31,580 nt of DNA from Rhizobium sp. (GTDB taxonomy: Bacteria; Pseudomonadota; Alphaproteobacteria; Rhizobiales; Rhizobiaceae), in the NCBI GenBank assembly GCA_003527225.1, contig DPXQ01000105.1, forward strand, positions 11,676-43,255. The letters are read 5' to 3'. Below, piece by piece: positions 26,058 to 31,580 of this stretch. The notes under the pieces are model-generated. The model ran no database searches and had not been told where the DNA came from. It saw nothing but the letters and a program-made list of their open reading frames with translations. Numbering within the stretch: position 1 is the first letter of the stretch; each line of letters opens with the position of its first letter. A program made the position numbers and the translations under genes.

Positions 26058-26981
26058 TCACTTCTCCGAACCGATCCTTTCCAGATCGTAGGGTGTTGTC
26101 TGGTAGATTTCGTTGATCCAGTTGCCGAAGAACAGGTGAGCGTGGCTGCGCCAGCGGTTCAACGGCTTTTTCGCAGGGTCGTCATCGGGGAAATAATTAT
26201 GCGGCAGTTTCACCGGGACGCCCGCCGCGACATCACGAAAGTATTCGTCCGCCAGCGAGGTGGAATCGTATTCCACATGGTTGAACATAAAGAGCCTGTT
26301 GGCCTTTTTTTCATGCACGAGGCACACGCCCATCTCGTCGGATTCCATCAGGATCTCAAGACCTGGCACCTTGTTGATATCGGCGCGGCGCACTTCCGTC
26401 CAGCGCGATACGGGAATCTGGAAATCGTCTGAGAAACCGTTGAGATAGACGGATGATGGGTTATGGATGTGATGCCGATAGACCCCGAAGGCCTTTTCCT
26501 TGAGGTTGTGCTTGGGCACGCCGTGGAAATGGTAGATCGCAGCCATGGCGCCCCAGCAGACATTTAGCGTGGAGTGTACATTGGTGGTCGTCCAGTCGAG
26601 GATCTGCTTCATCTCGTCCCAGTAGGTGACTTCCTCATAGGGCAGAGTTTCGACGGGCGCGCCGGTAATGATGAAGCCATCGAACTTGCGATGCTTCACC
26701 TCGTCCCAAGTCTCGTAGAAGGCCAGGAGGTGCTCCTCCGACGTATTCTTGGCCTTGTGGCCGCCAATCCGCACGAGAGAGAGCTCGACCTGCAGCGGCG
26801 AGGCGCCGACCAGGCGCGCCATCTGCACTTCCGTCTTGATCTTGTTGGGCATCAGATTGAGAAGCCCGATCTGCAATGGGCGTATGTCCTGACGGATCGC
26901 CATCGTCTCGGTCATGACGCGCACACCCTCATGGACGAGGGTCTCGAAGGCAGGCAGCGTATCGGGTATCTTGATAGGCAT
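26058..26981 (-). CDS. metA: Homoserine O-acyltransferase (predicted O-acetyltransferase)
   Basis: First committed enzyme of methionine synthesis, 307 residues, MetA family (glutamine-amidotransferase-like fold). [15 protein letters not shown] is the family N terminus, the nucleophile is C142 ([10 protein letters not shown]), and [12 protein letters not shown] and NYFPDDDP are typical of the C-terminal half. Residue 111 is Glu ([11 protein letters not shown]). In the published structure–function work on this family Glu111 selects acetyl-CoA and Gly111 selects succinyl-CoA, so this enzyme probably makes O-acetylhomoserine despite its usual succinyltransferase name. The start at 26981 gives the right N terminus. 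A promoter, SAM-II riboswitch and terminator precede it. Confidence 0.95.
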   Translation of the reverse strand: MPIKIPDTLPAFETLVHEGVRVMTETMAIRQDIRPLQIGLLNLMPNKIKTEVQMARLVGASPLQVELSLVRIGGHKAKNTSEEHLLAFYETWDEVKHRKFDGFIITGAPVETLPYEEVTYWDEMKQILDWTTTNVHSTLNVCWGAMAAIYHFHGVPKHNLKEKAFGVYRHHIHNPSSVYLNGFSDDFQIPVSRWTEVRRADINKVPGLEILMESDEMGVCLVHEKKANRLFMFNHVEYDSTSLADEYFRDVAAGVPVKLPHNYFPDDDPAKKPLNRWRSHAHLFFGNWINEIYQTTPYDLERIGSEK

Positions 26982-27019
26982 CGTTTCTTGTTCCCAGCTT
27001 CCGCGGCATACAAGCCGCA

Positions 27020-27050
27020 AAACAAAACCGGCGGCGAAATCGCGACCGGT
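27020..27050 (-). terminator. Riboswitch-linked terminator in the metA leader
   Basis: On the minus strand ACCGG–TC–GCGA–TT–TCGC–CG–CCGGT forms a stem (27027–27031 with 27046–27050) and is followed by TTTGTTTT. It lies between the SAM-II aptamer and metA, so it could be the expression platform that stops transcription. A further GCGGC/GCCGC hairpin (27003–27018) follows. Confidence 0.7.
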
Positions 27051-27077
27051 CCTCGGGAAGTCAGACTTTCCTCGGCC

Positions 27078-27128
27078 CCTTTAGCGATTTCTTTAACGTG
27101 GCTGCAAGCCGGCCGGCCAAATCACCAC
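27078..27128 (-). ncRNA. SAM-II riboswitch aptamer
   Basis: The minus strand reads GGTGATTTGGC…, then CCGGCTTGCAGCCACGTTAA, then AGAAATCGCTAAAGG, matching the SAM-II (metA) consensus, including the GCTTGCAGCCAC block, the TTAAAGAA spacer and the closing CGCTAAAGG pseudoknot strand. SAM-II elements precede metA in many alphaproteobacteria and lower expression when S-adenosylmethionine is plentiful. The aptamer lies about 95 bases before metA, with a terminator hairpin in between. Confidence 0.95.
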
Positions 27129-27138
27129 AAGTGCTGGT

Positions 27139-27167
27139 TAAATACGCCCGGCGCCGGAGCGGGTCAA
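27139..27167 (-). promoter_or_regulatory. Promoter of metA
   Basis: On the minus strand TTGACC (27162–27167) and TATTTA (27139–27144) are separated by exactly 17 bases. Transcription would begin a few bases before the SAM-II aptamer, as expected for a riboswitch leader. The promoter lies just past the end of the moxR gene. Confidence 0.75.
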
Positions 27168-27204
27168 CGAAAATCAATCTCGTTCGGTTGCCATGAACGC
27201 GCCC

Positions 27205-28047
27205 TCAGCGACCTTCGCGCCGGGCCATGAAGGCCAGTCGTTCGAAGAGATGCACATCCTGCTCGTTCTTCAAAAGCGCGCCATGCAGCTTGGGGAGCGC
27301 TTGTTTGGGATCGGCCCGCAGATCGGCGGGGTCAATGTCCTCGGCAACAAGCAAGCGGATCCAGTCGAGCGCTTCCGATGTCGAAGGCTTCTTACGGAGA
27401 CCTGGCGTCTCGCGGACCTCATAGAATTGCATCAGTGCATTGCGGACAAGCGTCTGCTTGATGCCCGGATAGTGGACCTCGACGATGCGAGCGAGCGTCT
27501 CTGCGTCGGGAAAACGAATATAATGGAAAAAGCAGCGGCGCAGGAAGGCGTCCGGCAGCTCCTTCTCGTTGTTCGAGGTAATTATGACGATTGGCCTGAT
27601 CCTGGCGGTGATCGTCTCGCCAGTCTCGTAGACATGGAATTCCATGCGATCGAGCTCTTGCAGAAGATCATTCGGAAATTCGATGTCGGCCTTGTCGATC
27701 TCATCGATCAACAGCACGGTTTTTTGAGATGCCGCGAAAGCCTGCCAGAGTTTACCTTTGCGGATATAGTTTTTCACGTCGTTGACGCGCTCATCGCCCA
27801 ACTGGCTGTCGCGCAGGCGCGAAACAGCGTCGTATTCGTAAATCCCCTGCTGTGCCTTGGTGGTCGACTTGATATTCCATTCGAGCATGTCAAGACCAAG
27901 CGCTGCGGCCACCTGGCGGGCAAGTTCCGTCTTGCCGGTGCCGGGTTCGCCCTTGACCAGAAGTGGCCGCTCAAGCCTTATCGCCGCATTGACCGCGACC
28001 ATTAGATCCTTGTCGGCGATATAATCGGCGGTCCCCTGAAACTGCAT
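27205..28047 (-). CDS. MoxR-family AAA+ ATPase
   Basis: A 280-residue MoxR-type AAA+ ATPase, a class that works with VWA-domain proteins to load metals or remodel complexes. Walker A is GEPGTGKT (residues 33–40), Walker B LLIDEID (112–118), sensor 1 is in IVIITSNNEKELPDAFLRRC, and the arginine-finger region follows. It starts at 28047 (MQFQGTADYI); the frame extends 24 codons further without similarity. Its natural partner, the VWA protein, is separated from it by metA and the GNAT gene. The promoter must lie in 28048–28451; a TTGACA at 28173–28178 (minus) lacks a good −10. Confidence 0.92.
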   Translation of the reverse strand: MQFQGTADYIADKDLMVAVNAAIRLERPLLVKGEPGTGKTELARQVAAALGLDMLEWNIKSTTKAQQGIYEYDAVSRLRDSQLGDERVNDVKNYIRKGKLWQAFAASQKTVLLIDEIDKADIEFPNDLLQELDRMEFHVYETGETITARIRPIVIITSNNEKELPDAFLRRCFFHYIRFPDAETLARIVEVHYPGIKQTLVRNALMQFYEVRETPGLRKKPSTSEALDWIRLLVAEDIDPADLRADPKQALPKLHGALLKNEQDVHLFERLAFMARREGR

Positions 28048-28451
28048 CGTCACTCTTTCCCAAACCCAACAATCGGTGCGCAAGGTAGTGGCTGGATTCG
28101 TGGGGCGCAAGCGTAGCAAAGGTCTCCGCGCGTGCGTTTTTTGCAGATAAAGCTTGTATTGGCGGCCAAACCTGTCAAAGTGCCGAAAGAAATACGTCCG
28201 GATGTCTCATTGGGCGCATCTGTCCGGGCAAAGAGAAGGTTGTTCGAGCTTCAACCGGACACGCCGCCTTCGTTACGCAATTCGACAGCACACGGGCCAA
28301 TCACACCAAGCCTCTTCTCTGACGGGCGATTGGTTGCTTCCACTGCATCGGCCCTGCGCCGATGGTTTTACTTCGATGCGATCCATATGCCGTGATGAGC
28401 AACCGGTGTTGCGGCCAGGATCCGGAATCCAATGAGGCCAAGGAGAATACC
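28048..28451. other. 404-base gap without a recognisable gene
   Basis: This divergent gap separates moxR from the small-protein genes. Frames on either strand are short and look random. It must hold promoters for both sides. On the minus strand there is TTGACA at 28173–28178 but no matching −10. On the plus strand there is a terminator-like hairpin at 28346–28370, whose presence hints at a short transcript inside the gap. Confidence 0.5.
28346..28370 (+). terminator. Terminator-like hairpin in the gap
   Basis: CATCGGC CCTGC GCCGATG (28346–28364) forms a perfect 7-bp stem and is followed by GTTTTA. No gene ends just upstream on this strand, so it may close a small RNA or be fortuitous. Confidence 0.45.
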
Positions 28452-28733
28452 ATGGGCGTACACCGCTATAGAGTCGGTGACATAATTATCCTGAAGGATG
28501 GTCCGGTGCGGATGGCCAAAGCCTCGGGGGCCTGCAAGGTCCTGGCGGCGCTACCGGAGTCGCAAGGCTCGAGACGATACAGGGTCCGGTTCGACAGCGA
28601 GAACTTCGACCGCAGTATCGCCGAAGACGAGATTGACACTGGGCGCACGCCGACTTCCGGGAGTGCTCCGGCACAGACCAATAAAGGAAAAGACCCATGG
28701 CTAAAGGCCAGCAGCGTTCGAACCGCGAAGTAA
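28452..28733 (+). CDS. Conserved-type small hypothetical protein (93 residues)
   Basis: I do not recognise a named family. A strong AAGGAG (28440–28445) lies six bases before the ATG, which argues for real translation. The protein starts MGVHRYRVGDIIILKDG and alternates short beta-like stretches (VGDIIILKDGPVRM, ACKVLAALPE, RRYRVRFDSENFDRSI), resembling a small SH3/KOW-like barrel; the last 30 residues are low-complexity and probably disordered. Basic residues are frequent. The 3' end overlaps the next gene by 37 bases, and rpsU follows, suggesting an RNA- or ribosome-related role, which is inference only. Confidence 0.72.
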   Translation: MGVHRYRVGDIIILKDGPVRMAKASGACKVLAALPESQGSRRYRVRFDSENFDRSIAEDEIDTGRTPTSGSAPAQTNKGKDPWLKASSVRTAK

Positions 28734-28846
28734 GAAAGCCGAAACAGGACAAGCCAAAGCCCGTTTCCGAGAAGGCGTCGCCGTTCCAGACGCAGATGAA
28801 AAACGCGGAAACCGGAAAGGCCGGAAAGGCCGGAAAGACGCACTGA
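28697..28846 (+). CDS. Small basic protein (49 residues), MAKGQQRSN type
   Basis: A short frame reading [20 protein letters not shown], then a polar stretch ([14 protein letters not shown]), then a triple repeat ([10 protein letters not shown]) at the C terminus. It is strongly basic and has no hydrophobic core, so it is probably disordered or folds on a nucleic acid. AAAGGAAAAG precedes the ATG. It starts within the last 37 bases of the 93-residue gene in another frame. N-terminal [13 protein letters not shown] proteins recur in proteobacterial genomes as unnamed small proteins. The repeats come from tandem GGAAAGGCC units in the DNA. Confidence 0.65.
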   Translation: MAKGQQRSNREVRKPKQDKPKPVSEKASPFQTQMKNAETGKAGKAGKTH

Positions 28847-28934
28847 CAGAGCGCAGTATTCGCTTCCGGATCACATTGGGATGTTTGTTCCCATCGTATC
28901 CGGCAAATCCCGTGCAACCAACCAAGGAGAGAAT

Positions 28935-29177
28935 GTGCAAGTTCTAGTAAGAGATAACAATGTCGACCAGGCCCTCAGAGTGCTGAAGAAAAAGATGCAG
29001 CGCGAGGGACTCTTCCGTGAAATGAAGGCGCGCTCCGCGTACGAAAAGCCGTCGGAAAAGCGGACCCGCGAAAAGGCGGAAGCCATTCGCCGGACCCGCA
29101 AGCTGGCGCGCAAGAAATTGCAGCGCGAAGGTTTGCTGCCGGCACCGAAGAAAAAGGTGATTGGCGCGGGTCGCTAA
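28935..29177 (+). CDS. rpsU: 30S ribosomal protein S21
   Basis: An 80-residue small-subunit protein needed for efficient initiation on mRNAs. The sequence beginning (M)[19 protein letters not shown] and the following [21 protein letters not shown] is diagnostic. The start codon is GTG at 28935, fixed by AAGGAG at 28924–28929; the longer frame has no family similarity. The C terminus ([17 protein letters not shown]) is slightly extended relative to E. coli. A strong terminator follows. Rhizobia usually have more than one rpsU, so this may be one of several copies. Confidence 0.95.
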   Translation: MQVLVRDNNVDQALRVLKKKMQREGLFREMKARSAYEKPSEKRTREKAEAIRRTRKLARKKLQREGLLPAPKKKVIGAGR

Positions 29178-29188
29178 CCTGGCCTGAA

Positions 29189-29234
29189 GCGTTCCGCGAG
29201 GCCGATGCGCGGCGCGGAACGCCCTTTCCCTTTT
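29189..29234 (+). terminator. Intrinsic terminator after rpsU
   Basis: A 10-bp perfect stem GCGTTCCGCG/CGCGGAACGC (29189–29198 with 29213–29222) with a 14-base loop is followed by CCTTTCCCTTTT. It lies 11 bases past the rpsU stop. Confidence 0.75.
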
Positions 29235-29261
29235 GCCCCAAGATGCGCTATGGGCAGGCGC

Positions 29262-29912
29262 ATGACGCAAAACATCTTCACCATATTGCTGGGCGGTCAT
29301 CTGGCGCTCACCGATCGCCTCAGGACGTCCCTAACGGGGAGCCGGTTCCTTGCGGCCGATGGCGGCATGCGGCATGCATCCGCGCTCGGTGTCGTGCCCG
29401 AGCTGTGGGTCGGTGATTTCGATTCCAGCGCTGAAGCCCAGTTCGAAGACTTCCCAGACGTGCCCCGCATGCCCTATCCGGCTCAGAAGGCCGAGACCGA
29501 TGGCGCGATCGCCATCGAAGAGGCACTCAAGCGCGGAGCCAACCGCTTGATCCTCGCAGGCGCGCTTGGCGGCGAGCGTTCAGATCATGCGCTCATGCAC
29601 CTGTTGCAGGGACTGCAGCTCGCAAAGGAAGGTCTCGATGTTCTCCTGACGTCCGGCGAGGAGGAAGCCTATCCGCTGCTCCCCGGGACAACGCTGGTGG
29701 ACCTTCCAGCCGGGTCACTTTTCTCGGTCCTTGGGTTCTCGCCACTTGCCGGATTGTCAATCGGCAACGCCCGCTATCCGCTCAAGGATTTCTCCTTGCC
29801 CTTCGGTTCGACCCGCACGATCTCCAACGTCGCTGAAGGCGCTATCACCCTGTCGCTTGCAAGCGGCGAGGCGATGCTGCTTGCCCGACCCTTTGACCTG
29901 ACCGGAGCCTGA
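29262..29912 (+). CDS. Thiamine pyrophosphokinase
   Basis: A 216-residue enzyme that transfers pyrophosphate from ATP to thiamine to make thiamine diphosphate, consistent with salvage. Family motifs are AADGGMRHA (31–39), VGDFDSS (50–56), the metal/thiamine KAETDGA (76–82) and GALGGERSDHAL (100–111), followed by a C-terminal beta-sandwich with STRTISN. The start is uncertain: the ATG at 29262 (MTQNIFTILLGG) fits the family, and an ATG at 29250 in the same frame is also possible; neither has a strong ribosome site. The ABC-F gene starts four bases after its stop. Confidence 0.9.
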   Translation: MTQNIFTILLGGHLALTDRLRTSLTGSRFLAADGGMRHASALGVVPELWVGDFDSSAEAQFEDFPDVPRMPYPAQKAETDGAIAIEEALKRGANRLILAGALGGERSDHALMHLLQGLQLAKEGLDVLLTSGEEEAYPLLPGTTLVDLPAGSLFSVLGFSPLAGLSIGNARYPLKDFSLPFGSTRTISNVAEGAITLSLASGEAMLLARPFDLTGA

Positions 29913-29916
29913 CGCC

Positions 29917-31580
29917 TTGGCACCTCCCATTCTCAAACTCGACGACATCTTCCTGTCCTTCGGCGGCACGCCGCTTTTGAACGGTGCCAGCCTGCAGGTG
30001 GAGCCGGGCGATCGTATCTGTCTCGTCGGCCGCAACGGCTCCGGCAAGTCGACGCTGATGAAGATCGCCGCCGGCATGGTCGAAGCGCAGTCAGGCGAGG
30101 TGTTCCGCCATCCAGCCGCGACGATCCGATATCTCGAGCAGGCGCCTGATTTCGGCGTCCACAAGACGGTGCAAGCCTATGCCGAGGCGGGGCTTGGACC
30201 GGGCGACGATCCGTATCGCGTCACCTATCTGCTGGAGCATCTGGGACTTTCCGGTGAGGAAGACCCGGCAAGCCTGTCGGGCGGCGAGGCGCGCCGTGCG
30301 GCGCTGGCACGGGTGATGGCGCCCGAACCGGATATCCTGATGCTCGACGAGCCGACCAACCATCTGGACCTGCCGACCATCGAATGGCTGGAAGGCGAGC
30401 TGGCCAAGAGCCGCAGCGCACTGGTGGTGATCTCGCACGACCGCCGCTTTCTGGAGAAGGTATCGACCGCCACGGTCTGGCTCGACCGCGGTCTGTCCCG
30501 TCGGCTCAACCGCGGCTTCGGTCATTTCGAGGAATGGCGCGACAAGGTGCTGGAAGAGGAAGAGATCGAGCAGCATAAGCTCGGCAAGGAGATCCAGCGT
30601 GAGGAGCACTGGCTGCGTTACGGCGTGACCGCCCGGCGCAAGCGCAATATGCGCCGTCTCGGCAACCTGCAAAGCCTGCGCGCTGAATATCGCGGCCACA
30701 AGGGTCCGCAGGGAACGATCCAGGCGAGCGTCACAGAAGGCCGCGAGTCCGGCAAGCTGGTGATCGAGGCGGAGAAAATCACCAAGGCCTATGGCGAGCG
30801 CACCATTGTCGCGCCGTTCTCGATCCGCGTGCATCGCGGCGACTGCATCGGTCTGATCGGCCCGAACGGAGCCGGCAAGACGACGCTTCTCAAGATGCTG
30901 ACCGGCCAGCTGCAACCCGACAGCGGCACGGTCAAGCTCGGCACCAATCTCGAGATCGCCGTGCTCGACCAGAAGCGCGAGGACCTCAACCTCGAGGACA
31001 CGCTGTCGCACTACCTCACCGACGGGCGCGGCGAGAACCTTCTGGTCAACGGCGAACAGAAGCATGTGACCGGCTACATGAAGGAGTTCCTGTTCCAGCC
31101 GGAGCAGGCGCGAACCCCGATCAAGAACCTCTCCGGCGGCGAACGCGCCCGTCTGATGCTGGCGCGGATGATGGCCAAGTCGTCGAACCTCCTGATCCTC
31201 GACGAGCCGACCAACGACCTCGACATCGAGACGCTCGACCTGCTGCAGGAAATCGTCGCGGGCTATTCCGGCACGGTCATCCTGGTCAGCCATGACCGCG
31301 ACTTCCTCGACCGCACCGTGACCTCGACGATCGCCCCGGCCGATCCGGAACACCCGGACGGCCGCTGGATCGAATATGCCGGCGGCTATTCCGACATGCT
31401 AGCGCAGAAGAAGGGTGCCGAGGACGAGCGCAGACGTGCGGACAAGGCCGAGAAGGCGAAAACCTCCGAGGCGAAATCCGCCGACACGGGCGGTAAGGCC
31501 AGGGGCAAGCTCTCCTACAAGCAGAAGTTCGCGCTCGAAAACCTGCCGAAGGAGATGGAGAAGACGGAGAAGGAGATCGC
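29917..31580 (+). CDS. ABC-F family ATPase, Uup-like (3' end cut off)
   Basis: A soluble protein with two ABC domains and no membrane spans; ABC-F proteins bind the ribosomal E site or act in DNA-linked processes (Uup). The first domain has Walker A GRNGSGKS, signature LSGGEARRAAL and Walker B LMLDEPTNHLD; the second has GPNGAGKT, LSGGERARLML and LILDEPTNDLD. Between them is the charged helical linker (EHWLRYGVTARRKRNMRR). After the second domain comes a Lys/Glu-rich stretch and SYKQKFALENLPKEMEKTEK, the start of a Uup-type C-terminal coiled coil. About 554 codons are visible. The start is a TTG at 29917, chosen because MAPPILKLDDI is the family N terminus; GGAG lies ten bases upstream. Confidence 0.93.
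   Translation, partial: MAPPILKLDDIFLSFGGTPLLNGASLQVEPGDRICLVGRNGSGKSTLMKIAAGMVEAQSGEVFRHPAATIRYLEQAPDFGVHKTVQAYAEAGLGPGDDPYRVTYLLEHLGLSGEEDPASLSGGEARRAALARVMAPEPDILMLDEPTNHLDLPTIEWLEGELAKSRSALVVISHDRRFLEKVSTATVWLDRGLSRRLNRGFGHFEEWRDKVLEEEEIEQHKLGKEIQREEHWLRYGVTARRKRNMRRLGNLQSLRAEYRGHKGPQGTIQASVTEGRESGKLVIEAEKITKAYGERTIVAPFSIRVHRGDCIGLIGPNGAGKTTLLKMLTGQLQPDSGTVKLGTNLEIAVLDQKREDLNLEDTLSHYLTDGRGENLLVNGEQKHVTGYMKEFLFQPEQARTPIKNLSGGERARLMLARMMAKSSNLLILDEPTNDLDIETLDLLQEIVAGYSGTVILVSHDRDFLDRTVTSTIAPADPEHPDGRWIEYAGGYSDMLAQKKGAEDERRRADKAEKAKTSEAKSADTGGKARGKLSYKQKFALENLPKEMEKTEKEI

Noticed and set aside
28812..28838. Tandem GGAAAGGCC units as a CRISPR or regulatory repeat
   Set aside because: They are only about three 9-base units, in frame within the 49-residue gene, and encode its GKA repeats.
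30091..31353. A 420-codon open frame on the minus strand
   Set aside because: It lies opposite the ABC-F gene, whose motifs are clear. Its Val/Asp/Glu/His/Gln-rich sequence is typical of the antisense of GC-rich genes.

Overview
This is a Rhizobiaceae-like alphaproteobacterial chromosome segment (Rhizobium/Agrobacterium/Sinorhizobium group). The evidence is the ffh–chorismate mutase–rpsP–rimM–trmD block, a glnK–amtB–ftsK–lolA–xth run, a CenR/OtpR-type response regulator followed by a cyclic-nucleotide-binding protein, a SAM-II riboswitch in front of metA (an element typical of alphaproteobacteria), and strongly GC-biased codons. Almost all of the window is ordinary, densely packed core genome. 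I see no transposase, integrase, prophage, CRISPR array or plasmid function. The first gene (ffh) and the last (an ABC-F ATPase) are cut by the window edges.

Layout. 1–5.3 kb: translation and secretion block on the plus strand (ffh, chorismate mutase, rpsP, rimM, trmD, rplS), with a strong terminator after rpsP and a reversed TauE/SafE-type permease gene between trmD and rplS. 5.4–7.1 kb: an amino-acid ABC binding protein and permease without an ATPase gene. 7.3–8.8 kb: leuC. 8.9–11.4 kb: a SixA-like phosphatase, a reversed L,D-transpeptidase-family gene, and cenR/otpR with its cyclic-nucleotide-binding partner. 11.4–19.0 kb (minus): tesB, glnK–amtB, ftsK, lolA, xth. 19.0–20.3 kb: a UbiH-family hydroxylase. 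20.3–22.8 kb (minus): prolyl-tRNA editing deacylase, thioredoxin–TPR protein, LON-domain protein, Trm112-like protein. 23.1 kb: tRNA-Gly(GCC). 23.4–28.0 kb (minus): MoxR ATPase, then SAM-II–metA–GNAT–VWA–galM. 28.4–29.2 kb: two small basic proteins and rpsU. 29.3 kb to the end: thiamine pyrophosphokinase and an ABC-F protein.

Several regulatory elements can be read directly: a promoter, SAM-II aptamer and intrinsic terminator ahead of metA; a near-consensus sigma-54 promoter plus an upstream palindrome ahead of glnK–amtB; an exact TTAA-N7-TTAA (CtrA-type) palindrome ahead of ftsK; and several intrinsic terminators.

The most interesting arrangement is the metA region. The VWA protein that should partner the MoxR ATPase lies downstream of metA and an acetyltransferase gene with almost no gaps, so it probably falls under SAM-II control, while MoxR itself lies upstream of the riboswitch. 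The pair of uncharacterised small proteins before rpsU is the best candidate for undescribed biology. I found no clear evidence of a wholly new multi-gene system.
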